Shown here one piece after another: positions 1-6,961 of a stretch of DNA of 8,640 bases. Positions within the stretch are counted from its first letter, which is position 1; every line of letters starts with the position of its first letter. The translations under genes were made by a program, and so were the position numbers. The DNA is from an uncultured Bryobacterales bacterium. Lineage in GTDB: Bacteria > Acidobacteriota > Terriglobia > Bryobacterales > Bryobacteraceae. Below the pieces are notes generated by a model. The model ran no database searches. It was not told the DNA's origin and worked only from the letters and a program-made list of their open reading frames with translations. Location: the NCBI GenBank assembly GCA_937859895.1, contig CALMAV010000380.1, positions 1 to 8,640 on the forward strand, written 5' to 3'.

Positions 1-418
1 GGGTAGCATTGAGGAAAAGATCGGCAGCTTGGTAAGCCACTTCTTCGGCCTTGGCCTGGGCGCCTTGTTGGGCTCCTCGTGCCAACTCCCGAGTCGAGAC
101 TAGCGCGTAACTCTTGGGTCGATTGAACAGCGCCATGTCCGTTCTTACCTGGAACAGGCTTGGCGCATTGCCTTCGATGCTGTTCGGGTATCCATACGTA
201 TACGCCAACCCGCTACCGCCATACACTTTAGGACGAAAAGGGTCCAGCGCTACCCGGATGCTTGCCTCAGCACGCTGGGTGTCTAATCTGGCTAAAGCGA
301 CGTCAGGGTTCTGGCGTGACGCAATGTCCAGCGTCTGCGACAGCGTTAGGGAATGCACTTCTGCGTTCGCGTACGAAACAAACCCAAAGGCAACTACAGT
401 GAAAGCTCGGACCAACAC
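1..418 (-). CDS. TolC-family outer membrane protein, N-terminal part (3' end beyond window)
   Basis: This reading frame was translated by hand from the minus strand and is open for 139 codons to the window edge. It begins with a short signal peptide (hydrophobic FTVVAFGFV, then an Ala-Asn-Ala cleavage site near residue 19). The mature start, SLTLSQTLDIASRQNPDVA, followed by an Ala/Arg-rich helix, is the usual opening of outer-membrane efflux proteins (TolC/OEP family), whose first helix starts with 'LSLxEALxxALxxNP'. An Ala/Gln/Glu-rich helix near residues 110-139 fits the second periplasmic helix. Such proteins form trimeric channels for efflux pumps or type I secretion. An in-frame TAA at 422-424 limits the start to GTG 418 or TTG 415. 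The SD-like AAGG (420-423) lies too close to GTG and favours TTG slightly. The substrate cannot be told from this fragment, and no pump gene is visible on this side. Confidence 0.8.
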   Translation of the reverse strand, partial: MLVRAFTVVAFGFVSYANAEVHSLTLSQTLDIASRQNPDVALARLDTQRAEASIRVALDPFRPKVYGGSGLAYTYGYPNSIEGNAPSLFQVRTDMALFNRPKSYALVSTRELARGAQQGAQAKAEEVAYQAADLFLNAT

Positions 419-426
419 ACCTTATG

Positions 427-480
427 CTAGCGTGCGCAGGGGTGTTTCAGTTTCAAGAATTTAATGTTGTCCTGCGCTAG
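427..480. repeat. Imperfect inverted repeat upstream of the TolC-like gene
   Basis: The left arm (427-440, CTAGCGTGCGCAGG) and right arm (471-480, CCTGCGCTAG) are complementary except for a two-base TG insertion in the left arm. GCGCAGG/CCTGCGC is a perfect 7-bp core. The arms are separated by 30 bases of AT-richer DNA. The repeat ends about 9 bp before the likely start codon, so it could be a 5'-UTR hairpin or an operator-like element. The wide spacing does not resemble a compact TetR-type operator. Function is unknown. Confidence 0.35.
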
Positions 481-544
481 GATTCAAGCCTAAGCGGTAC
501 AGATTTGAGTATCTTTCAAGATTCGGCATTTATGGAACTCGAAT

Positions 545-691
545 TCACTGACCTGGTTTGATGGTCCGGAGCGCGGCATCTACAAAAGGCACAATCGGCA
601 ACAGAGTCTTTATATTGCCATCACCGCCGGCAATCAGAATACAAGAGAGGCAAGCATACTTCTTCAGATTCTGCTGAACCGCATGTTGCCG
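545..691 (-). pseudogene. Truncated PIN-like (DUF5615-type) toxin remnant, C-terminal part only
   Basis: Just downstream of the DUF433 stop, the minus strand holds an open stretch of 48 codons bounded by TGA (692-694) and ending in TGA (545-547). It contains QQNL, then ILIAGGDGNIKTLLPIVPF, and ends in ALRTIKPGQ. From family knowledge, this matches the C-terminal part of the small PIN-like proteins that follow DUF433 genes, with pattern QQNL...(hydrophobic strand)...NR...LLPLVP...AL..I.PG. The N-terminal half, with the opening 'LLDE' strand and the acidic nuclease residues, is absent: only about 13 bases separate the antitoxin stop from the remnant. No start codon with a ribosome binding site fits the fragment. 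I infer an internal deletion of very roughly 150-200 bp that destroyed the toxin. Confidence 0.6.
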
Positions 692-702
692 TCAACTATT
701 CT

Positions 703-930
703 TCACGATGCTTGGCGAAGCCGTACAGACTCGTTTGCATATTCTAGTGCTTCAACAACCTGGGCACGCGTCACTGTGGGGAAGCCAGTCAGGAAGTCAT
801 CAATTGAACCTCCTTCCTTAAGATGGTTCAGCAGATTCTGGAATGGCACCCGCGTACCGCCGAACACGGATAAGCACCCCAGAATATCCGGATCAGTTAC
901 AACGACGCTGTCTGGTTTCTTGCTCACCAT
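703..930 (-). CDS. DUF433 domain protein, likely antitoxin of a PIN-like toxin pair
   Basis: This 75-residue protein is nearly all one DUF433 domain. Visible motifs are VFGGTRVP at residues 22-29, GGSIDDFLTGFPTV at 40-53, and QVVEALEYA at 57-65, in the usual order and spacing. DUF433 proteins are small, with a predicted winged-helix-like fold, and often precede DUF5615/PIN-like toxin genes as presumed antitoxins. The role in DNA binding or toxin neutralisation is inferred from that neighbourhood. The 'LGG' normally before the VF.GTRVP motif reads LGC here. The ATG at 930 is preceded by an in-frame TAA about five codons upstream and has no clear Shine-Dalgarno sequence. The partner gene downstream is only a C-terminal remnant, so the antitoxin appears orphaned. 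It lies after the skp terminator and so is probably transcribed separately. Confidence 0.8.
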   Translation of the reverse strand: MVSKKPDSVVVTDPDILGCLSVFGGTRVPFQNLLNHLKEGGSIDDFLTGFPTVTRAQVVEALEYANESVRLRQAS

Positions 931-955
931 AGCAACAGAGTAGCTTTACTGCGTC

Positions 956-994
956 AAAAAAGGAATAGCCCCGGAACCTAGAGGTGCCGGGGCT
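956..994 (-). terminator. Rho-independent terminator of the bamA-skp unit
   Basis: Reading the minus strand just after the skp stop, an 8-bp GC-rich stem (AGCCCCGG paired with CCGGGGCT, 967-974 and 987-994) continues past one mismatch into a further 3-4 pairs around a small loop. Five bases later there is a run of six T (plus-strand A-run 956-961). This is a standard intrinsic terminator, placed about 20 bp past the skp stop codon. Confidence 0.85.
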
Positions 995-1015
995 GCCGTT
1001 CTAGCCGGACAGAGT

Positions 1016-1648
1016 TTATGGGTGGGGTGTCGCGCCGGTGGTGGAGGTGCGCGGCGCACCAGGCTGGCGAGGCGAAACGTTAGTGCTGGTCGGTACAGTC
1101 GAGCCTGCCGGAGCCGGGTTCTTGTCGTACAGAGAGATAATGTCCTGCGTAATATCAATCGCACTTGAGGCGTACAGCACCGGTGTATTTTGATTGCTCA
1201 CGTCCAGGATCATCGTGTAGCCGTTGTCTTTGGCGTACTTCTCGATAACGGCCATCATGCGCTGGCCTAGACCCTGCAAAACCTGCTGCTGGGCACCTTG
1301 CAACTCTTCCTGCGCGTCCTGCATATCACGCTCAAGCCGCTTCTTCTTCTCATCAATATCGCGGTTCAGCTGATTGCGCTTGTCATCGCTCATGACACTG
1401 CCGCCTTTGTTGTACTGGTCCTGCAACGAGGCCAATTCACTCTGGCGCGTATCGAACTCTTTCCGCTTAGGGACGAACTTGGTATCCAGTTCCTGCGAAG
1501 CTTTCTGTCCGTCCTTAGTCCCGACAATTGCGCCTTGCACGCTGATGACGCCCACTTTCCCGGGTGTCTGAGCACTGCTGCTCACGGGCAGGCTAAAGGC
1601 AAGGCAAGCAAATGCCACTGCCGAAATCATGTTGCGTTTCATTACCAT
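1016..1648 (-). CDS. skp: Periplasmic chaperone of the OmpH/Skp family
   Basis: The 210-residue product has a signal peptide (basic start, hydrophobic AVAFACLAFSLPV, cleavage after SSSA near residue 26). The mature protein opens with GKVGVISVQGAI, the beta strand seen at the start of Skp/OmpH proteins. A long charged coiled-coil region at about 55-130 is rich in Gln, Lys, Glu and Asp and forms the tentacle-like helices. A final strand-rich segment, YTMILDVSNQ to ITQDIISLYD (144-175), completes the core. Skp trimers hold unfolded outer-membrane proteins in the periplasm and deliver them to BamA. The gene follows bamA by 63 bp on the same strand, the classic arrangement, and ends at a strong terminator. 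Residues 177-210 form an added Pro/Thr/Ser-rich tail not found in E. coli Skp. The start could be ATG 1648 or ATG 1642; a GGAAGG sequence lies about 15 nt upstream of the first. Confidence 0.92.
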   Translation of the reverse strand: MVMKRNMISAVAFACLAFSLPVSSSAQTPGKVGVISVQGAIVGTKDGQKASQELDTKFVPKRKEFDTRQSELASLQDQYNKGGSVMSDDKRNQLNRDIDEKKKRLERDMQDAQEELQGAQQQVLQGLGQRMMAVIEKYAKDNGYTMILDVSNQNTPVLYASSAIDITQDIISLYDKNPAPAGSTVPTSTNVSPRQPGAPRTSTTGATPHP

Positions 1649-1711
1649 CTAACTTCTAAATTCCTTCCGTAACTTCTGTGTGTTTGTTAAGGCTTGTTGA
1701 TGTCTGCCAGA

Positions 1712-4700
1712 TTAGAACGTTCGTCCAACCGAGAAACGGAACAAAGATCGCTTCTCAAAGGGAGCGAACGGCGAACCAAGTTGCCGTAGCTGCTGTTGAT
1801 AATTCTGGAACGTTGCATCGTTCGGAAAGTCCGCCCTGTTTCCCAACGAGGGCGCCGAAATGTTTGCGTCTAGGATACTCGGGTTATAAGCCCAGTATAA
1901 GCGAAATGGCGCGTTCACAACCGGCATCAGCACTTGTAATTCCAAGCCGACCGACGCACGTACTGGTTGCGTTCCGCCAGGAATATAGGCACGCTTGCCG
2001 AAATCAGATTGTGGAAAGAGGCCATTGAGCTGAGCTATACGATCACTACTAAGGCCCAACTGCCCTGGAAGCGTTAGCTTATCAATACCCGCATCAAGGA
2101 AGGGCGCTAGTGTCACCGGCCCGATAAGCGGAATTCGATACTCAAAGTTGAACACGCCCGAAGTATCGCCGCCTGGGAAGATAATTTGGTACGCGGGGGC
2201 TGACCGGGTAACCGACGAGAGCGAAACACTTCCATCGGCATTAAGTGATCGCTGCACGCGGGGTGTTCCATCGTTGTTCAGAATCGGAACCGGAACGCTG
2301 GTCGGAATATAGGCTACCGGGCTAATCGTAAGAATGTTGAACCCACGAATGTCGTCTTCACCGCCCATAAAGTAACGGCTAAAGGGCGGCGCTACTTTTC
2401 CACCATAACCGCCGATAAAGCGGCCAGTTACGTGAAAGCCCATCACGTGACGTCTGAAAAGACCGCGCCGGAAGTACGCAGCATCGAGCACAGGTTGCAC
2501 CGTATTCACGTTTCCACCCAGCACGCTGCCTGAGAAACTAGCGCTTAAATTTACCCGCAACCCACGACTTGGCGTAATGGGATGATCAACTGTGTTGTAC
2601 GCATAAGTTGGTGTGATGGTGCTGCTGGTAACACCGGTCAGCGAATTGGGTCCGCTTACATTCTGAAAGTTCGAATACCTAAAGTAGTCCTTTGCCGCGT
2701 CGGTTAACGGCTCCACTGACTGGACACTGTAACCATACGACAAACCAACCCGAGCAAAGCTTCGGCGCAACTGGTAGCTGAGAAAGGAGGTAAATCCCTT
2801 CCCGTTCGTTATATAGTTCAGAAGGTTTTGCTGACCCAATGAGTTGTAAAGCCCAGTTAAATTCTGGCCGCTAAAGATAGAGGCTTGCCTGCCCTGGTCG
2901 TAACTGTAGCGGGAGAAGAACACCGTGACGCCGGCTTGAATTGGCTTATCAAATAGATATGGTTCAGTAAAGCCGAGTGTGACGTTAGTTAGTAAGGTGC
3001 CCACCTGAGCGCCCAAGCTAAGTGTTTCGCCCAAGCCGAGGAAGTTATTGGTCGAGTAGGAAAAGCCTATGAAGCTACCTGAGATCCCAGATACGCCGCC
3101 ATTCAACTGAATAGAATTCTTGCCGCGCTCTTTCACCTTGAGTAGAAGATCGACCGTGTTAGTCCGGGTGTCCCGCTTCATCTCAGCGGCATCTTCCGGT
3201 TTAAGCGGGTCGAAGTAGCCAAGCTGGTTAAGGCGGAGAATGCTGGTGTCCCATAACTGCTGGCTGTAGAGATCACCTTCATCAATCAGGATTTCGCGGC
3301 GAATCACCTTGTCGCGTGTAGTGGTATTGCCCTGGAAATCGATACGGCGAACGAAAAACTGATGGCCTTCGTCAACGTCGATGGTCAAATCAATCTTATT
3401 CTGGCCCGCGACTGGCTGAGGATCCGGAGCAGGAACCATGTCGATATAGCCGAAATTCCCGTACAGCTTGCGTAGCTGCTCAACTCCCTTCTGCAACTTC
3501 TCGGTTGAGAACACATCGCCTGGACCCATGCGGAACACCTGGCGGCCAATTAAATCGGGCGTCCGAAAGAGCTTCATTCCAACAAAATTGAAATTGCGGA
3601 GGTAATACTTGTCGCCTTCTCGCATATCCATGGTGATGTCGACGTTCTTGCCCGTCTTGCCATTAGTGGGAAGAAAAGGAAGACCAAGCTTGTGTGCCGG
3701 GACATCGTAGACCTTCTCGCTATGATTCAGAACGCGAGCCGTAAAGTATCCACCTGTCTGATAGAACTGGCGAATCCGATCCGAGTCTTCATCAAGCTTG
3801 GTTGCGTCGAAGGTTCGAGCAAACAAGTCCTCAAACAGGATCGAGTGCGGGATACCGATAGGCTTAAGATTTTTCATCGCCCGGATGACTTCTTTGTCGG
3901 TAAAGGCGTTGTTGCCATCGATAACGATCTTCCCGACTTTCACCTTCGGGCCTTCATCAATTTGGAAGATAACGTCCACACCACCGGGCGGGACCTGCCG
4001 GATCTGCGGCACCACCGAAGCATACTGGTGGCCGCGTTCGGACTCGTACTCCTGAATCACATTGCGAGCACGCTGCACCTTGCCCGGGTCATATTGAGAC
4101 TCCGGTGAAAGGCTTACCTTGCGCTCTTTGAAACGGTCCAGAATCTCTGACTTAGTGATTGACTTATTGCCTGCGTAATCAATGGTATGAACTGTCCGGC
4201 GCTCAGTAACAACAAAGCGCAGGATAATCCCACCACCCGGTCCGCGCTCGCGCTCTACTTTCAAATCGTCGAAACGCCCGGTGTTCCATAGCGCCGTGAA
4301 ATCACGATGCAGTAACTCCTCGTCATAGACGTCGCCCTTTTTAACAGCAATCAGGGCACGAAGGGTATCTTGCGGAACCTTACGCTGGCCCCTGAAATCT
4401 ACCGCTTCTATTATGTTCTCGCCAACAGCGGCTGTCTTAGCGTCCTGGCTATTCGAAGGGCTGGTAACGCCGGGCTGCGGCTTGTCCGGCGAAGCCGGTA
4501 CGTTTTCAAAGGGATTGTTGGGGTTCTGCGGCGTCGGCTGTGCAGGCCGGGTTTGCTGTGGAGGCGCCTGCTGTTGTGAAGGGGCAGACGTCTGTTGTGA
4601 CGAAGTCTGTTGTGAGCTAGTCTGCGGGGCAGTATCCGATGAACTGCTTGTCTGCCCTGCGCCTCCGTCCGCAGTAGTTTCAGTTGCAACCGCAAACTCA

Positions 4701-4942
4701 TCGACTACATGTTCGGAAAAGATCACCTGCGCCTTGGCTGACAATGCTCCAACGGTGCTGGGCATGCCAGTCAAACTTAAATCACCAGCAGCAACTCTCT
4801 TTTCGGCCGGCTGCCCAGCTCGTGTTCCGGACTTGCTTTCTGCGCCGCTTACAAGGGTCGTTCCAATGCTGAGAAGGCAAACGATTAAGAAGGAAGGAGC
4901 ACACGTCTGCGGGCGCAGGCCTTTGAGCCCGTGGTGAATCAT
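1712..4942 (-). CDS. bamA: Outer membrane protein assembly factor BamA (Omp85 family)
   Basis: The 1076-residue product begins with a signal peptide (basic start, hydrophobic core at about 16-33, cleavage near VSGA). A disordered Gln/Ser/Thr/Pro-rich insert spans about 90-170. Five POTRA domains follow at about 175-249, 250-331, 332-443, 444-527 and 528-606. The third POTRA is enlarged by a segment around 360-435. The C-terminal 16-strand barrel starts near 607, carries the Omp85 loop-6 motif as GGEDDIRGF (860-868), and ends in the aromatic signature FSVGRTF. BamA folds and inserts beta-barrel proteins into the outer membrane and is normally essential. It is longer than the roughly 800 residues of E. 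coli BamA because of the N-terminal insert and extra barrel loops. The frame is intact. ATG 4942 directly follows an in-frame TAG; the nearest SD-like element, GGAAAGGA, is 11 nt upstream. It is likely co-transcribed with skp. Confidence 0.96.
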   Translation of the reverse strand: MIHHGLKGLRPQTCAPSFLIVCLLSIGTTLVSGAESKSGTRAGQPAEKRVAAGDLSLTGMPSTVGALSAKAQVIFSEHVVDEFAVATETTADGGAGQTSSSSDTAPQTSSQQTSSQQTSAPSQQQAPPQQTRPAQPTPQNPNNPFENVPASPDKPQPGVTSPSNSQDAKTAAVGENIIEAVDFRGQRKVPQDTLRALIAVKKGDVYDEELLHRDFTALWNTGRFDDLKVERERGPGGGIILRFVVTERRTVHTIDYAGNKSITKSEILDRFKERKVSLSPESQYDPGKVQRARNVIQEYESERGHQYASVVPQIRQVPPGGVDVIFQIDEGPKVKVGKIVIDGNNAFTDKEVIRAMKNLKPIGIPHSILFEDLFARTFDATKLDEDSDRIRQFYQTGGYFTARVLNHSEKVYDVPAHKLGLPFLPTNGKTGKNVDITMDMREGDKYYLRNFNFVGMKLFRTPDLIGRQVFRMGPGDVFSTEKLQKGVEQLRKLYGNFGYIDMVPAPDPQPVAGQNKIDLTIDVDEGHQFFVRRIDFQGNTTTRDKVIRREILIDEGDLYSQQLWDTSILRLNQLGYFDPLKPEDAAEMKRDTRTNTVDLLLKVKERGKNSIQLNGGVSGISGSFIGFSYSTNNFLGLGETLSLGAQVGTLLTNVTLGFTEPYLFDKPIQAGVTVFFSRYSYDQGRQASIFSGQNLTGLYNSLGQQNLLNYITNGKGFTSFLSYQLRRSFARVGLSYGYSVQSVEPLTDAAKDYFRYSNFQNVSGPNSLTGVTSSTITPTYAYNTVDHPITPSRGLRVNLSASFSGSVLGGNVNTVQPVLDAAYFRRGLFRRHVMGFHVTGRFIGGYGGKVAPPFSRYFMGGEDDIRGFNILTISPVAYIPTSVPVPILNNDGTPRVQRSLNADGSVSLSSVTRSAPAYQIIFPGGDTSGVFNFEYRIPLIGPVTLAPFLDAGIDKLTLPGQLGLSSDRIAQLNGLFPQSDFGKRAYIPGGTQPVRASVGLELQVLMPVVNAPFRLYWAYNPSILDANISAPSLGNRADFPNDATFQNYQQQLRQLGSPFAPFEKRSLFRFSVGRTF
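4590..4619 (-). repeat. 15-bp tandem repeat in the bamA linker region
   Basis: Two adjacent 15-base units (4590-4604 and 4605-4619, each beginning GTCTGTTGTGA on the plus strand) differ only at three bases near their ends. A degenerate third unit starts at 4620. They encode the repeating SSQQT pentapeptide of the disordered BamA linker. The unit length keeps the reading frame, so copy-number change would lengthen or shorten the linker without breaking the protein. Confidence 0.6.
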
Positions 4943-5127
4943 CTAAAAGCGAATCCTTTCCATGCTGCGGAAAAAGCCCCTGACGTGCTCTCAGCTATGC
5001 GGGTTTCAGGCACAGAGCGAGACGTGAGAGAAATGCAATCCTGCCGGTAAACTCAAACTCCCTAGTGTAGCCGATGAGAGCACGGTAGCTCCTACGTTTC
5101 GGGCGTAAAACCCTCATCCTCTAACTT

Positions 5128-5663
5128 TTACGGAGTTGGATTGCGACACCAGGAGAAGAGCAGCCTCCATTCCAGGTCTTGGATTGCTAGTGCCGCTTCC
5201 TCACTTGTTGACCCGGGCGACTGCCGCGCTTCGTCGCACCACTCGACAAATAGCCCGTGATTCCACTTTGCTGGTGCTCGCCACCGTGAGGGCCGAAGCC
5301 GCCCAAGCACTTCGGCAGCACCATCTCGTAGAGGTGACAAGATAGGATGTTCGCCGACATCCCGGAACAGTAACGGGCATTGGCGGCGTCCGGCTCCATA
5401 CGATGCGCAATGCCATGCCAGTAACTGCCTTCCGGTGTAGTTACTTCCTGTGACCGCCGATGACTTGCTTCCCAGCACCCCATCTTCAACAGCAAACCAC
5501 TTAGGGCGCCCTCTGCACTAAACGCGCGAGGAAACAAAGTAGCTCCCCGTGTGCTTACTAACCTGGATGCGTCTGAACTGTCCACCTCCTGCCGGCGAGT
5601 GAGAGGCAGAACCACCTTTTCATACTGTTGCACCAGCGCTTCGGGATAACTTCCCAAATCCAT
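5128..5663 (-). pseudogene. Conserved hypothetical protein, interrupted by a one-base frameshift
   Basis: Two overlapping minus-strand frames together make one protein. The first part, from ATG 5663, includes LLLKMGCWEASHRRSQ and then EGSYWHGIAHRMEPDAANARY. The reading then must shift at about 5367-5369 to continue as FRDVGEHPILSPLRDGAAEV and end DLEWRLLFSWCRNPTP at the TAA of 5128-5130. Adding one G would turn TAC TGT TCC GGG into TAC TGG TTC CGG, restoring 'NARYWFRDVGEHP', the form I remember in homologues. The span is 536 bases, so one added base gives exactly 178 codons plus a stop. The family is uncharacterised as far as I know, with no signal peptide or membrane segment. An in-frame TGA immediately before ATG 5663 bounds the start, and no clear SD sequence is present. 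The break could be genuine decay or a sequencing or assembly error. The gene lies 185 bp upstream of bamA on the same strand. Confidence 0.75.
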
Positions 5664-5900
5664 TCACTAATAAGTACCAGAGGCTTTGGCCGGCTGGGCT
5701 GCTTTAAGAATCCTGAATCATCCCGGTGAACGGCTTACGTTGGCGCGCGCCTACCAAGGTTTCCTGTTTGCTAGCCCGTATACCTTAAGCCGAGGCGTCC
5801 CCGGAGTGGGTTGAAAGCTCGGTTGAAATACTTCTACAGTACGACGTGCTAGAGACAAGGTTGGGGTTATTACCGCATCGGCTCGCCTACACTAGGACTG

Positions 5901-6383
5901 ATGAGCAAACAATACTCGGCGGCTCCCCCCATGAGCATCGATCCTTCTAAGACTTTTGTCGCCACAATCGAAACCACCAAAGGTCCTATCATTGTCGATC
6001 TCTTTGCTAAGGATGCGCCTAAGACCGTCAACAATTTTGTCTTCCTGGTCCGGGATGGATTCTACGACGGCACTCGCTTTCATCGTGTGATCCCTGACTT
6101 CATGGTTCAGGGCGGCGATCCGGAAGGAACCGGCCGAGGCGGCCCCGGTTACCGTTTCGAGGACGAAACCAAAGGCAACCCGAACAAGCACAAAGTCGGC
6201 TCACTCTCTATGGCGAATGCTGGTCCTAACACGAACGGCAGCCAATTTTTCATCACTCATGTAGTGACCAACTGGCTCGACGGAAAACACACCGTTTTCG
6301 GTCAGGTCCGCTCGGGGCAGCAGGTTGTGAATGCTATCGGGCAAGGTGACGAAATTAAGTCAATCAAGATCGAAGAATCCTAA
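5901..6383 (+). CDS. Cyclophilin-type peptidyl-prolyl cis-trans isomerase
   Basis: This 160-residue single-domain cyclophilin catalyses cis-trans isomerisation of X-Pro peptide bonds during protein folding. The active-site landmarks are all present: FHRVI (Arg62), FMVQGGD (67-73), MANAGPNTNGSQFF (104-117) and NWLDGKHTVFGQV (124-136), with the substrate-pocket His130 and Phe133. Trp125 matches the cyclosporin-binding Trp121 of human cyclophilin A, where E. coli PpiB has Phe. No signal peptide is present, so it is probably cytoplasmic. The ATG at 5901 is preceded closely by AGGA. A second in-frame ATG at 5931 is less likely because the SD lies before the first. The HD-domain gene follows after 11 bp, suggesting an operon. 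The 237-bp gap upstream is shared with the divergent frameshifted gene and must hold the promoter, but I see no convincing -35/-10 pair in it. Confidence 0.95.
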   Translation: MSKQYSAAPPMSIDPSKTFVATIETTKGPIIVDLFAKDAPKTVNNFVFLVRDGFYDGTRFHRVIPDFMVQGGDPEGTGRGGPGYRFEDETKGNPNKHKVGSLSMANAGPNTNGSQFFITHVVTNWLDGKHTVFGQVRSGQQVVNAIGQGDEIKSIKIEES

Positions 6384-6394
6384 GACCTGGAACA

Positions 6395-6961
6395 ATGACC
6401 CGCGACGAGGCTTGGCAGGTCGTCTGTGAGTTTGTAAAGAACGAAGGCCTTCGGCGTCACATGCTCGGCGTCGAAGCCTGTATGGTGGCGTATGCCCAGC
6501 GGTTGGGAGAAGATCCAACACGCTGGGCAGTGACCGCTCTCCTGCACGACTTCGATTGGGAGATCCATCCTTCAGCTCCCGATCACCCGGCAAAAGGCGA
6601 AGCGATCTTGGCCGAGCGCATGGTGGACGAAGAGATCCGTCGCGCGATTCTGTCACATGCCGACTACAGTGGCGTGCCCCGGAAAACGTTAATGGAACAC
6701 GCCCTCTTCGCCTGCGATGAGTTATCCGGCTTCTTGACTGCTTGCGCCTACGTGAAACCAGGACGAAGTATTGCCGAAGTAGACGCTGCGTCGGTGAAGC
6801 GCAAACTCAAGGACAAAGGCTTTGCACGGACTGTGAGCCGCGACGATATCGCCAATGGCGCCGCTGAACTGAATCTGCCGCTCGAGGAGCACATCAGCTT
6901 CTGTATTGAAGCAATGAAGTCGCGTGCTCCTGAACTTGGGCTGGCTGGAACGGCTGCCTAA
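6395..6961 (+). CDS. HD-domain protein, putative metal-dependent phosphohydrolase
   Basis: The 188-residue soluble product has the HD-superfamily metal ligands in order: His22 (RRHMLGVEACM), His51-Asp52 (LLHDFDWE), further histidines His64 and His88 (ILSHADY), and Asp108 in ACDELSGFL. The set His...His-Asp...Asp is complete, so a metal-dependent phosphohydrolase activity is plausible. The substrate is not predictable, and related small HD proteins are usually labelled only 'HD domain-containing protein' or 'hydrolase'. The C-terminal third, residues 120-188, is helical and carries a Lys/Arg-rich stretch (VKRKLKDKGF) typical of this subgroup. No membrane segment or regulatory domain is fused to it. 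The ATG lies 11 bp past the cyclophilin stop with a weak GGAA before it, so translation is probably coupled to that gene. Its stop codon overlaps the convergent gene's stop. Confidence 0.88.
   Translation: MTRDEAWQVVCEFVKNEGLRRHMLGVEACMVAYAQRLGEDPTRWAVTALLHDFDWEIHPSAPDHPAKGEAILAERMVDEEIRRAILSHADYSGVPRKTLMEHALFACDELSGFLTACAYVKPGRSIAEVDAASVKRKLKDKGFARTVSRDDIANGAAELNLPLEEHISFCIEAMKSRAPELGLAGTAA

Noticed and set aside
114..464. Plus-strand open frame opposite the TolC-like gene
   Set aside because: The minus strand over the same span encodes a recognisable signal peptide and TolC-family opening. The plus frame has no recognisable domain and is a shadow.
4413..4937. Long plus-strand open frame opposite the BamA N-terminus, Cys- and Gly-rich
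   Set aside because: It is the antisense of the Gln/Ser/Thr-rich BamA linker; its Cys-rich composition is a by-product of Gln/Thr/Ala codons read in reverse. No ribosome binding site or known motif.
4979..5010. Possible terminator hairpin upstream of bamA (CCTGA/TCAGG followed by a T-run on the minus strand)
   Set aside because: The stem is only 5 bp with a loop of over 20 bases, too weak to call.
5811..5852. Two TTGAAA boxes (5811-5816 and 5823-5828) as -35 elements for the cyclophilin gene
   Set aside because: Neither has a good -10 at the right distance; TACAGT at 5835 and TGCTAG at 5847 are weak matches, and sigma preferences for this organism are unknown.
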